In this document: positions 50,288-58,754 of the stretch, piece after piece
Position numbering within the stretch: position 1 is the stretch's first letter
Layout of the letters: each line of letters starts with the position of its first letter
Assembly (NCBI RefSeq): GCF_001280595.1
Contig: NZ_LITU01000082.1
Coordinates: 29,160 to 90,182, forward strand
Length of the DNA stretch: 61,023 nt
From: Paenibacillus xylanivorans
GTDB taxonomy: Bacteria > Bacillota > Bacilli > Paenibacillales > Paenibacillaceae
Direction: 5' to 3'
Program-made: the position numbers and the translations under genes
Notes under the pieces: model-generated
Databases searched by the model: none
What the model saw: the letters and a program-made list of their open reading frames with translations, nothing else
What the model was told of the DNA's origin: nothing

Positions 50288-52657
50288 CTAGTACGTCTTG
50301 GATACCTCAATCTTCTTCGTTACACCGTTGTCGGTGAAGTAGAGATGGATACCGTGATCCTGGTCATCGATGAAATAGGGGACATACTTCGGCTCCTCGA
50401 TCTTATACGGCACAAGCAGCGTTACAATTCTATGGCTTGAAGCGGACCGCGTTTCCGCGCTTAGATGATAATGCTTTTCCAGCCCTTCATACTCTGCCGG
50501 GTCCACTCCTGCGAATTGATCCGTCTGACTGAGCGATAGCTCACCGGAGGATGCATAGACAAACGTCCCTTCTAACCCTGCCTTATTTCCGTTTAGACGG
50601 AAGCTCTGCCCTTTCAGCTGTAGCGGGTGCAGTGCATGGAACAGCCATTGAACGCTGTCCGGCTTCTCCAGATCAATGTGGTCCACAATAACGAAGTAGG
50701 ATGACTGCAGAAAATGGATTTCCCGTACAACACGCTTCACATGGGGTACGGTGCTGGCATAGGCATCGGTCGCTACCGCTCGCACATAACCATCGCCGTC
50801 CCGCCAATAGGCCTCTTCAATCTGTCCAGTTGCGGCCATATTCAGCACCTTGTTGTTCTCAGCATACTGTCCTGCTCCACCAATCAGCAGGTTGTTTTTG
50901 GAGCGCGTCTGCCTGCGCCATTCCCGGTGAAAGGAGCTCCCGTGCGCTATATAGTAGCCAGTATCCGCGGCGAGCGGCTCACCGAATGCATGCAGAGTGA
51001 AGCTGTTCTGATCCGCATGACTGTGGCTGATCGAACCGTAGCGGCTCGACTTGAGCAGCAGCATCATATGCTCATCCGGATCATCCATCCGGTGATGCAT
51101 GGCTACCCACCCCACATCCCGGAACCACTTGAGCGGCGCGATGTCTACAGGAGACTCTTCCTCCACCTGCGGATAATCGTGGCGGTATACCAAGTCGTCA
51201 AAGTTAAAGTCCCACCAACCATAGTTATAAAATGCTCCCTCTGTCCCCGGATCGGATTGGCGTACACGCTCAAAGTACCACTGGTACCAACGATTGCCTG
51301 TAACACCTGCCAATTGGCGGACAAGATAGCCTGTTTTCAAGTTTACCGGGTCACCAAGCGTAGACTGATCGCCAAAGCTGGCGCGCCGTGCATCGGGTGG
51401 ATATACATAGAGCGGAAAATCCCCAGTACGCTGAAAGAACGGCCGGCGGAAGAAGTCGATGCCCGCATAGTTTCGCAACAAATTCATTGCTTCGGTCACA
51501 TAGGCCATGCCTGTTGTCCAGTACATCGGACCCTCGGCCCAACCTCCATCACTTCCTCCCCAAGGGGAGTACAGACAGGCATAATAATCGATCGCATAAT
51601 CCAGCCACGCTGCGGCCTTTGGTTCCTCATGCAGCAAGGCCATACAGCAAGGTACAAGCACGGAGGACAATGAACGCACCGCATGGCTGTCGTAAGGCAC
51701 ATGATGGATCTTCGAGCGAACCATCACATGCTGGGCCACCTGCTCTGTCCGCCGCAGCAAACTGCGCCTTACCATATCTTGCTCTTCGCTGTTCAGCTCA
51801 TCATGCAGCCAGTCATAACCCCAAGCGAGCGCGGCGGCAACCCGAAAGGCTGCCTCGTCATTATAATCGCGGGATGTCGTTCCCTCCGTATCCCAGGCCG
51901 CCACATGCAGCAGCCAGGTTTTCGCCGCTTCAAGCAACCGTTCGTCATGAAGCACCCGGCCAGCGATGCTCAGATGACGAATCGCATATAACACTTCCTG
52001 ACAGTCAATGTACATTCGACGCCATAATGGAGCGACGCGTTTGTTATCCGGGTAAGGTAGCGGTTCACTAATCGGCTCGCGATTTGCCCACGGCTCAACG
52101 GAATTTGCCATAAATACATCCCAGCCGCAATATGAGGGATCGGACGCAATGCCATCTGCAAGTGCCTGCAGCCCACTTTCTCCGAGCCATAGCCGGGGAT
52201 GAGACGTGTCCGCGGAAACGTACCGCTGTGCCCGAGAAGGTATCGGTGTCTCGGGTAATCCTGCTGGTACCGTAAACTGCCGGACCTCACTCCATGCCGA
52301 CATTTCCTGCTGCTTTCCCAGAACGGCGTCCACTTCTGCTTCGCTTCCTTGCTGAACTCGATGGTCTACAAGCAGCGCATAACGCCAGTAATAATCCCCC
52401 GGTTCAAACACCCGGTCTGGCGTGAAAAAGTTATACGGGAGCGGCGCAAAGGTCATCGTCTCTTCTTCCTGAAAAGAAGGCCCCACCGAAACCTGCAGTA
52501 TATAGGCATTCTGATCCTCCTGCTGTGCCGCCATCCAGGTAAACCTCGGCGGATTCTCTGCCAGAACGGTATGTTCATCAGGCGCATAATCCACATGGAA
52601 CGGCCCGCTAATTGGTTGGTACAACGATCTTTTTGCAAGCTTCCGCTTCACTTCCAT
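50288..52657 (-). CDS. Heparinase II/III-family polysaccharide lyase with DUF4962 N-terminus
   Basis: 789 residues, no signal peptide. N-terminal fibronectin-like DUF4962 region (NPPRFTWMAAQQ, PGDYYWRYAL), alpha/alpha-toroid about 150-470 (YDSHAVRSLSSVLVPCCMALL, SPWGGSDGGWAEGPMYWTTG, FGDQSTLG), then the beta-sandwich heparinase II/III domain with SISHSHADQNSFTLHAFGEP and ADTGYYIAHGS. Members cleave uronate-containing oligosaccharides such as oligo-alginate or heparin fragments by beta-elimination. The lack of an export signal suggests action on imported oligomers. RBS AAGGAGGGG. Next to an SDR dehydrogenase gene. Confidence 0.85.
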   Translation of the reverse strand: MEVKRKLAKRSLYQPISGPFHVDYAPDEHTVLAENPPRFTWMAAQQEDQNAYILQVSVGPSFQEEETMTFAPLPYNFFTPDRVFEPGDYYWRYALLVDHRVQQGSEAEVDAVLGKQQEMSAWSEVRQFTVPAGLPETPIPSRAQRYVSADTSHPRLWLGESGLQALADGIASDPSYCGWDVFMANSVEPWANREPISEPLPYPDNKRVAPLWRRMYIDCQEVLYAIRHLSIAGRVLHDERLLEAAKTWLLHVAAWDTEGTTSRDYNDEAAFRVAAALAWGYDWLHDELNSEEQDMVRRSLLRRTEQVAQHVMVRSKIHHVPYDSHAVRSLSSVLVPCCMALLHEEPKAAAWLDYAIDYYACLYSPWGGSDGGWAEGPMYWTTGMAYVTEAMNLLRNYAGIDFFRRPFFQRTGDFPLYVYPPDARRASFGDQSTLGDPVNLKTGYLVRQLAGVTGNRWYQWYFERVRQSDPGTEGAFYNYGWWDFNFDDLVYRHDYPQVEEESPVDIAPLKWFRDVGWVAMHHRMDDPDEHMMLLLKSSRYGSISHSHADQNSFTLHAFGEPLAADTGYYIAHGSSFHREWRRQTRSKNNLLIGGAGQYAENNKVLNMAATGQIEEAYWRDGDGYVRAVATDAYASTVPHVKRVVREIHFLQSSYFVIVDHIDLEKPDSVQWLFHALHPLQLKGQSFRLNGNKAGLEGTFVYASSGELSLSQTDQFAGVDPAEYEGLEKHYHLSAETRSASSHRIVTLLVPYKIEEPKYVPYFIDDQDHGIHLYFTDNGVTKKIEVSKTY

Positions 52658-52691
52658 CGTATCGTCCCCTCCTTATCGCAATGGTGTAGCA

Positions 52692-53459
52692 TCAACGCAT
52701 ATACATTCCGCCATTGATTTCAAGCGTTTCCCCCGTTATAAAAGAACCCAGCTCCGAACACAGGTACAATGCCGCACCTGCCACATCCTCGGGATTGCCT
52801 TCCCGTCCAAGGGGAATGCTGCTTACCGCAGAAGATCGACCTTCCTCCGAGGTGAACGTTGCATGGAACGCCGTTTGCCCGATGAAGCCCGGTGAGAGGG
52901 CATTAACCGTAATCCCGCCAGGAGCTAGCTCTTTGGCAAGCCCTTTGGTTAACGCGATGACTGCTGCCTTGGAGGCTGCGTAAATAGCTGCACCCGGACC
53001 GCCACCATTATGAGCCGCTACCGAAGTCAAATTGATAATTCGACCGCCTCCAGCTGCCTTCATGCCTGGAATGACCGCTTTGGAGACAAATACAGCGCTC
53101 TTCAAATTCACATCCATAATTCGGCTGTAAAGCTCCTCGCTCATCGTTTCAATGGGGCTCCGCTCCACCAGATGCCCCGCATTATTGATCAACAGGTCAA
53201 TCGGACCGCCGAAACGGAGCGTAATATCCCCAACCATCGACTCTATGGCATTTGTATCGGTCACATCTGCCTGAAATGCCGCTGCTTCACCGCCAGCATC
53301 CCGGATTGCGGCCACAACCTCCTCCGCCCGATCCATATTATGCAGACCATTCACAGCCACCTTTGCACCACAACGAGCCAATGCGCCCGCAATGGCAGCG
53401 CCAATTCCTCCGCTTGAGCCCGTAACCAACGCAATTTTTTTCTCCAAGTTAATATTCAT
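52692..53459 (-). CDS. Short-chain dehydrogenase/reductase (KduD/FabG-like)
   Basis: 255-residue classical SDR: cofactor motif TGSSGGIGAA, NNAGHLVE, catalytic Ser in NLTSVAAH, YAASKAA (Tyr and Lys) and the C-terminal ETLEINGGMY. Position between a polysaccharide lyase and a sensor kinase suggests reduction of 4-deoxy-5-keto-uronate or a related product, as KduD does, but the sequence alone does not fix the substrate. RBS GGGAGG precedes the ATG. Confidence 0.85.
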   Translation of the reverse strand: MNINLEKKIALVTGSSGGIGAAIAGALARCGAKVAVNGLHNMDRAEEVVAAIRDAGGEAAAFQADVTDTNAIESMVGDITLRFGGPIDLLINNAGHLVERSPIETMSEELYSRIMDVNLKSAVFVSKAVIPGMKAAGGGRIINLTSVAAHNGGGPGAAIYAASKAAVIALTKGLAKELAPGGITVNALSPGFIGQTAFHATFTSEEGRSSAVSSIPLGREGNPEDVAGAALYLCSELGSFITGETLEINGGMYMR

Positions 53460-53489
53460 TTTCTATCGTCCTCCCTGTTATAGGTTTAA

Positions 53490-55328
53490 TTAAATCCGCT
53501 TGCTGTGCTGATCCGCCGGAAGCGCCATGGTAATGGTCGTTCCCAAGCCTTGCTCACTCTCAATCATTAAGCCATACATTTCTCCAAATACCAGTTGAAT
53601 TCGACGATGGACATTCATGAGCCCAATGCCCCCGCGATGGTAAACATCATCGGAATCTTCACCCGCCAGACGATTCAATTCCAGACGGCGACGCAGCTTC
53701 TCCAAGCGTTCCTCGCTCATGCCCATTCCGTTATCCTGGACGATGACAAGAAAGCGATCTTCAAGACGCCGAGCGTCGATGCGGATAAAGTGGCCGGGCT
53801 CCATGCCCTGTGGAAACGCGTGTTGTAACACATTTTCCACCAGCGGCTGAAGGGTTAGACGAACCATTTTTTCCAACAACAGATCCGGCGCAATGATGAC
53901 CTCCACTTCGAGCTCCCGATCCATGCGATGCTTCATGATGGAAAGGTAGGCCAGCACATGTTTAAGTTCATTCGCAACCGTGATTTCCTCCAAGTTCGTC
54001 TGAATGGAATAACGGAGCATATGGGCCATCGATTCCACCATTTGCGTAATTTCTTCGGAGTCCTGTACGACGGCATAACATTTGATCGTTTCCAGGGTGT
54101 TGTAGAGAAAATGCGGATTGATCTGCAATTGAAGTGCCTGAAATTCCGCACGATGCCGTTCCAGCGCCTCCTGCTGAAGCTCGATCTCCGATTTCTGACG
54201 GCGCAGTTCCGATTCATACACACTTTCAATCATGTCCGACAAGCGGCTGACCATCAGATTATAACTGCGGATCAACACGCCGATTTCATCGCGCCTTTCC
54301 TTCATTTCCACCTTGTTCCAGATTCCCTTCTCGGTCTGTCTCATTCCGTTCATCAGCACACGAATCGGTTCCACCTGAGAAGCTCCGATCCGGTAGGCCA
54401 CGACCAGTGCAGCCAGCAGCGTTCCTGCACCAACCCACAATGTGGTCGAGCGAATCGTTGCAATGGGTCGTTGAAGCTCCTCCAGGGGCACGGAAGCAAC
54501 AAAGCGCCAGCCAGAATAATCGGAAAGCTCCGAAATGAACAGCCGTTTGGTGCCATCCGTGTTCAGTTCAAGCGAGCCTGCCTCCATTTGCATAAGCCTG
54601 TTTACGCTGCTGGATGGCATCGCTGTCTGCGCCTCTGCCTCACCGGGTGTGTAGATAACCGTTCCGTTCTGATCTATCACATACTGATAGCCGCCCTTAC
54701 CGAGGTCGAGTTCTCCCCATATTTTGTCAAGCTCCAGCACATTCACTTCCATCGCCAGTACACCGTTTGGGGTATAGGAGGACACTCCTCTGATCCGCCG
54801 CGCAATCGTAATGACATTGGCACTCTGCTCGCTACGAATACTGCGTGTAAGCAATGTGGATTCGCCGTTTGCAGGCGTTGCGGCCAGTAGCTCCTTATAT
54901 TGAAGAGCCGCGTCCATATCCGGTATACCCGCTGAATTCTGGTTGTCGTCAATCACAACACGCCCGTTTTCCCCAATAACATACAGAAACTTGATCTGCG
55001 GATATAACATAAAAACAGGCGGGAACACGTTCGTTTTAATCTGACGACTGTATTCGTAATAGGCATAACTATCCTCCGGATTCATGTCCAGAAATTGCTT
55101 TACACTTCCGTTCGACAGAATGGAGTACGTGGCCCGATCATAATTTTGCAAATACAGGTCGGTCTGGTACGCCGTATTGCGCATCGTTTGGGCGATGTTG
55201 TCCGCAAGCTGGTCGTTCATTTCGGTTGAGGCATAGGTATAGGTAAACACGCCTATGGCAGACAAGGATAACGTAATCACAATGGCAAAATGAAAGAACA
55301 GGCGGATCGACAGGCTGCGCTTCATCAA
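53490..55328 (-). CDS. YesM-type sensor histidine kinase of the polysaccharide locus
   Basis: 612 residues: N-terminal helix (LFFHFAIVITLSLSAIGVFTY), extracytoplasmic dCache-type domain (about 35-285), second helix (TLWVGAGTLLAALVVAYRIG), HAMP, coiled coil, His_kinase domain with LQLQINPHFLYNTLETIKCY carrying the His, and HATPase with LTLQPLVENVLQHAFP, VQDNGMGMSEE and GGIGLMNVHRRI. It overlaps the response regulator gene by 4 bp (ATGA). Likely senses a glycan fragment and switches on the locus. Confidence 0.92.
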   Translation of the reverse strand: MMKRSLSIRLFFHFAIVITLSLSAIGVFTYTYASTEMNDQLADNIAQTMRNTAYQTDLYLQNYDRATYSILSNGSVKQFLDMNPEDSYAYYEYSRQIKTNVFPPVFMLYPQIKFLYVIGENGRVVIDDNQNSAGIPDMDAALQYKELLAATPANGESTLLTRSIRSEQSANVITIARRIRGVSSYTPNGVLAMEVNVLELDKIWGELDLGKGGYQYVIDQNGTVIYTPGEAEAQTAMPSSSVNRLMQMEAGSLELNTDGTKRLFISELSDYSGWRFVASVPLEELQRPIATIRSTTLWVGAGTLLAALVVAYRIGASQVEPIRVLMNGMRQTEKGIWNKVEMKERRDEIGVLIRSYNLMVSRLSDMIESVYESELRRQKSEIELQQEALERHRAEFQALQLQINPHFLYNTLETIKCYAVVQDSEEITQMVESMAHMLRYSIQTNLEEITVANELKHVLAYLSIMKHRMDRELEVEVIIAPDLLLEKMVRLTLQPLVENVLQHAFPQGMEPGHFIRIDARRLEDRFLVIVQDNGMGMSEERLEKLRRRLELNRLAGEDSDDVYHRGGIGLMNVHRRIQLVFGEMYGLMIESEQGLGTTITMALPADQHSKRI

Positions 55329-56362
55329 TCAATGCCCAACTTGCTGCGGTACTCGGACGGTGTCAGTCCGGTAATCTTCTTGAATGTCTTCGTAAAATGG
55401 GGATGATCCGCATACCCCACTTCGTAGGATATATCCGTAATCCGGTTACCCGGCTGTTCCAGCATGCGCTTGGCCAGTTCCATTTTGCTGCGTATCCGGT
55501 ATTGGATAAAGGTCTGCCCTGTCGTCTGTTTGAACAGCTGGCTGAAGTAGGACGGGTTAAGCCCCAGCTTGGCCGCAATCTCATCCAGCGACACTTCACG
55601 GCGCAAATGCTTCTCCAGATAGGCTTTTGCTTCTTCTACCGGATGCTTGCGCTTGCCGCTACGCTTTTCCTTGATCGTTTTCATCAACGTGTGAATCTCG
55701 TTGCCCAGAGCCTCAAAGCACTCTTTCGAGGAAGCGCTTACATTAATCTCGCATGACGTACTCATCGTTCCGTTACCACGTGCATTCATTCGGGCCACAA
55801 TCAATTCCAGCAATTCCTGAAAAAGCTCTGCTGTCTGCTCAGGCATCAAGGCGTATGCCGGATAACGACCAGACCATGCTGCGAGCAGTTCTGTCACATC
55901 GGACTGCCTTAGCTCCCATATGGCCTCTTCCAGACGCATCGCCCAATCATTAAGCTCCCTCACGGGAACAAGGGAAGCCGTTGGCTTTTCCTCTTCAGAC
56001 GCCAGCAATTTGAGCAACAGCTCATGAAGCTCCTGTCGTCCCACAGGCTTCAGCAGATAGCGCTTTACTCCATAATCCATACAGGCTCTTGCATATTCAA
56101 AGTCCGAATAACCGGAGACCACAATAATGCGCATCGTACTTCCTTGCTCGGATAAACGTCGACACAGCTCAATACCATCCATCGTCGGCATACGGATATC
56201 CGTAAACAGGATGTGTGGCCGAAAGTCCTCCACCACTTGAAGGGCCTCTTCCCCATGCGCTGCCTGCCGAATCTCACAGTCGAACAGCCCCGCTTGCTTG
56301 ATCATCTTCGCCAGACCCATCCGAATCATCGGTTCGTCATCCGTAATCAAGATTCTGAACAT
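55325..56362 (-). CDS. YesN-type response regulator with AraC domain
   Basis: 345 residues from the ATG at 56362, which has GGGGGA at proper distance; an ATG two codons upstream is the alternative. REC domain with Asp in ILFTDIRMPTMDGIELC and Lys in YLLKPVGRQEL; C-terminal AraC domain with VSLDEIAAKLGLNPSYFSQLFKQ and ITDISYEVGYADHPHFTKTFKK. Shorter than the regulator at 28312 because the middle region is reduced. Expected to activate the permease and lipoprotein promoters. Confidence 0.92.
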   Translation of the reverse strand: MFRILITDDEPMIRMGLAKMIKQAGLFDCEIRQAAHGEEALQVVEDFRPHILFTDIRMPTMDGIELCRRLSEQGSTMRIIVVSGYSDFEYARACMDYGVKRYLLKPVGRQELHELLLKLLASEEEKPTASLVPVRELNDWAMRLEEAIWELRQSDVTELLAAWSGRYPAYALMPEQTAELFQELLELIVARMNARGNGTMSTSCEINVSASSKECFEALGNEIHTLMKTIKEKRSGKRKHPVEEAKAYLEKHLRREVSLDEIAAKLGLNPSYFSQLFKQTTGQTFIQYRIRSKMELAKRMLEQPGNRITDISYEVGYADHPHFTKTFKKITGLTPSEYRSKLGID

Positions 56363-56404
56363 CGCCATTCCCCCGTTTCCGTCAGATCTGTATACTTCTT
56401 GTAC

Positions 56405-57283
56405 TTAAGATTTGACGGAGCCGACCATGATTCCTTTTACAAAATGCTTTTGCAGGAAAGGGTAAATGATAATAATGGGTAAGGTGGCGATGATAATCGT
56501 TGCCATTTTGATGCCTTCCGGCGATGTATGTGCAAGAGTGCTATAGACGGCTGAACCCGGATCGACGGAAATATCGTCACTTTCAAACAGTTTCTTGAGT
56601 GTTACCTGGATCGGCCACCAGGCCGGATCATTCAGATAATACAGCGCGGTGGAGTAGGCATTCCAATGACCTACCGCATAGAAAATGCCGAGTGATGCCA
56701 TGGCCGGTTTGGACAATGGGATGACGATACGCCAGATGATGCCGAATTCTCCGCAACCATCGATGCGGGCAGCGTCGATCAGTTCACCCGGCAGCTGTGC
56801 GAAGAACGAGCGCATGACGAAAAAGTTAAAGGCATTAATCGCTCCTGGCACAATCAGAACCAATGGATTGTTGACCAGATGCAGTTCCTTCATCAGGATG
56901 AAGTTCGGAATAAGCGGCGCCGAGAATACAACGGTCACCAGAACAAACATGACGACCAGCGAGCGCCCTTTGTACTCTGGACGGGAAACGGGATAAGCCA
57001 GCGATGCCGTTGCGGCGAGATTGATCAGCGTCCCGAACAGTGTCACCCCAACCGATACCGCAAATGCCCGCCAGAACGAAGCATCGCCGAATACATATTC
57101 ATAATTGATCCAGGTAAAAGCAACAGGCCAGAAGCTGACCTTTCCGCCCATTATCGCTTCCGAGCTGCTGAGCGATTGGGCCAGTACATTAATGAAAGGC
57201 AGAATCATCGTCAACGAGAGCAGCGTAAGAAAAACGAGATTTCCAATGCGGAATATACGGTAACGGACACTGGGGGTACGCAT
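56405..57283 (-). CDS. Sugar ABC permease, LplC-like
   Basis: 292-residue permease with six helices; typical starts SSEAIMGGKVSFWPVAFTWINYEYV and the EAA loop GELIDAARIDGCGEFGIIWRI, VIPLSKPAMASLGIFYAVGHWNAY. C-terminus QKHFVKGIMVGSVKS is the usual LplC/YtcP end. RBS GGAGGC. It lies 12 nt after the LplB-like gene. No ATPase is encoded in the locus, as usual; a shared MsmX-type ATPase is expected elsewhere. Confidence 0.93.
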   Translation of the reverse strand: MRTPSVRYRIFRIGNLVFLTLLSLTMILPFINVLAQSLSSSEAIMGGKVSFWPVAFTWINYEYVFGDASFWRAFAVSVGVTLFGTLINLAATASLAYPVSRPEYKGRSLVVMFVLVTVVFSAPLIPNFILMKELHLVNNPLVLIVPGAINAFNFFVMRSFFAQLPGELIDAARIDGCGEFGIIWRIVIPLSKPAMASLGIFYAVGHWNAYSTALYYLNDPAWWPIQVTLKKLFESDDISVDPGSAVYSTLAHTSPEGIKMATIIIATLPIIIIYPFLQKHFVKGIMVGSVKS

Positions 57284-57295
57284 AGAACTCGCCTC

Positions 57296-58273
57296 CTAAT
57301 ACAGGCTTTCGCCGGTTGTTTTTTTGCTGAAGAAATTACCCAGTAGAATAAGCATCAAACCCACGACGGACTTGAACAACCCGATGGCCGTTGTATAGCT
57401 GTATTGCTGTGAGAGAAGCCCGGCTTTGTAGATATACGTATCGAGAATTTCACCGGATTCCAGATTGAGCGGATTCAAGAAAACAAACACACGCTCAAAG
57501 CCCAGATCAAGGAACTTCCCGATGTGCAGCAACAGCAGAATCATAATCGTCGGTAGCAATGATGGCAGGGTAATCGACCATATTTGCTTCAAACGTCCGG
57601 CTCCGTCCACCTCTGCCGCTTCATACAGGTCGGGATTGATCCCCGCAATGGCAGCCAGGAAAATAATTGTGCCGTACCCAGAATCCCGCCAGATCCCGGA
57701 ACCGATTAGAATGGAACGAATGTATGAGTCTTCTCCAAGAAAGTAGATCGGCTGCATCCCCAGAAATCCAAGTGCTTTGTTCACCACCCCGGCATCCATC
57801 GAGAAAATACCCATGAAGATACCACTAATGACGACCCAGGACAGAAAGTGAGGCATGTATACAATCGTTTGCAGCAAACGCTTGAACACAATCATCCGCA
57901 CCTCATTCAGCAGAATCGCCAGCAGGATGGGTACCGGAAATGCAATCACCAGATCATATAGTCCGAGCAGAAGTGTGTTATTGAGGATTCGCAAAAAATC
58001 ATAATGGCTGAACATCTTCTGAAAATGCTCCAGGCCTACCCAATCACTTCCGGTGATGCCTTTGAAAATGTTGTAGTTCTGAAAAGCAATGACCGAGCCG
58101 AACAGGGGTACATATTTGAAGAGGAAAAAATACAGGATGCCCGGTACCGAAAGCAGATATAGTATCCGGTATCGCCACAGATAACGTCCCGCATCTCCTA
58201 GCCGAGTGCCCAGACCAGACGAGTGAAGTCTGGCTGTTCCCCGGCTTGGCGGCGCGATATCCGCGGGCTTCAC
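57296..58273 (-). CDS. Sugar ABC permease, LplB-like
   Basis: 325 residues, six helices: YLLSVPGILYFFLFKYVPLFGSVIAFQNYNIFKGI, PVPILLAILLNEVR, GSGIWRDSGYGTIIFLAAIAGINPDLYEAAEVDGAGRLKQIWSITLPSL (EAA loop) and LFKSVVGLMLILLGNFFSKK. GTG start overlaps the tautomerase stop by 4 bp (GTGA), so the small enzyme and the transporter are translationally coupled. Partner of the LplC-like permease and the lipoprotein at 48375. Confidence 0.93.
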   Translation of the reverse strand: MKPADIAPPSRGTARLHSSGLGTRLGDAGRYLWRYRILYLLSVPGILYFFLFKYVPLFGSVIAFQNYNIFKGITGSDWVGLEHFQKMFSHYDFLRILNNTLLLGLYDLVIAFPVPILLAILLNEVRMIVFKRLLQTIVYMPHFLSWVVISGIFMGIFSMDAGVVNKALGFLGMQPIYFLGEDSYIRSILIGSGIWRDSGYGTIIFLAAIAGINPDLYEAAEVDGAGRLKQIWSITLPSLLPTIMILLLLHIGKFLDLGFERVFVFLNPLNLESGEILDTYIYKAGLLSQQYSYTTAIGLFKSVVGLMLILLGNFFSKKTTGESLY

Positions 58274-58479
58274 GTCTTCTCCCCTCCCTGCTTTTGTGAT
58301 TGCATGTTTCTCAAATTATCAGGAACATTCTCGTCCCATGGGATTTCATTGAATTCAACGGAAATATACTCCGGCTCACGATCGATAATACGTGAAAGCT
58401 CGCGTGTGAACACCTCCACGATCTCCTGCTTTTGCTCATCCGTCCTGCCTTCATACAGCCTGATTGAAATTTCCGGCAT
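58270..58479 (-). CDS. Small tautomerase of the 4-oxalocrotonate tautomerase superfamily
   Basis: 69 residues from the ATG at 58479, where the next codon is Pro; after loss of Met the catalytic N-terminal Pro1 of the family is exposed. An ATG three codons upstream would hide the proline and has poorer spacing, while AAAGGGAG is 9 nt from 58479. Sequence PEISIRLYEGRTDEQKQEIV and YISVEFNEIPWDEN fits the family. First gene of the polysaccharide operon, overlapping LplB. A role in tautomerising an unsaturated or keto-uronate made by the lyase is plausible but unproven. Confidence 0.82.
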   Translation of the reverse strand: MPEISIRLYEGRTDEQKQEIVEVFTRELSRIIDREPEYISVEFNEIPWDENVPDNLRNMQSQKQGGEKT

Positions 58480-58505
58480 CCGAGTCATCTCCCTTTCACC
58501 ACGTA

Positions 58506-58522
58506 ATGTAAACGCTTTAACA
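58506..58522. promoter_or_regulatory. cre site upstream of the tautomerase-lplB operon
   Basis: ATGTAAACGCTTTAACA matches 13 of 14 cre positions and lies 27 nt before the tautomerase start, indicating CcpA control of the polysaccharide operon. Confidence 0.65.
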
Positions 58523-58648
58523 ACTTTATCTTAGCGTTCCTGTGAGAGGGCAACAATGGACTGTCTTTTCGTTCACTTGTGTTTTCTTTAGGTGAGAGCA
58601 GCGCTGGTGTTCACCACTTCCGGGCTTAAACAATGTAGTTTATGTAAA

Positions 58649-58684
58649 TTCAGCCTATAGCGGTTTTTCCCACTATAGGCTGAA
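58649..58684. terminator. Hairpin between the alpha/beta hydrolase gene and the polysaccharide operon
   Basis: Perfect 12-bp arms TTCAGCCTATAG (58649-58660) and CTATAGGCTGAA (58673-58684). On the minus strand it is followed by TTTAC only, so it is a weak terminator for the hydrolase gene or another structure. The rest of 58523-58754 shows no gene. Confidence 0.5.
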
Positions 58685-58754
58685 CATGCTTGATATTATG
58701 GTTTTTTCACCTCGTTAGAAAGCCCTTCTACTAGTCAGCTCTCTAGGACTACAT

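Noticed and set aside
50714..51673. Plus-strand open frame of 319 codons
   Set aside because: Opposite the heparinase-like gene, which shows conserved motifs on the minus strand.
53928..54890. Plus-strand open frame of 320 codons
   Set aside because: Opposite the YesM-type kinase gene.
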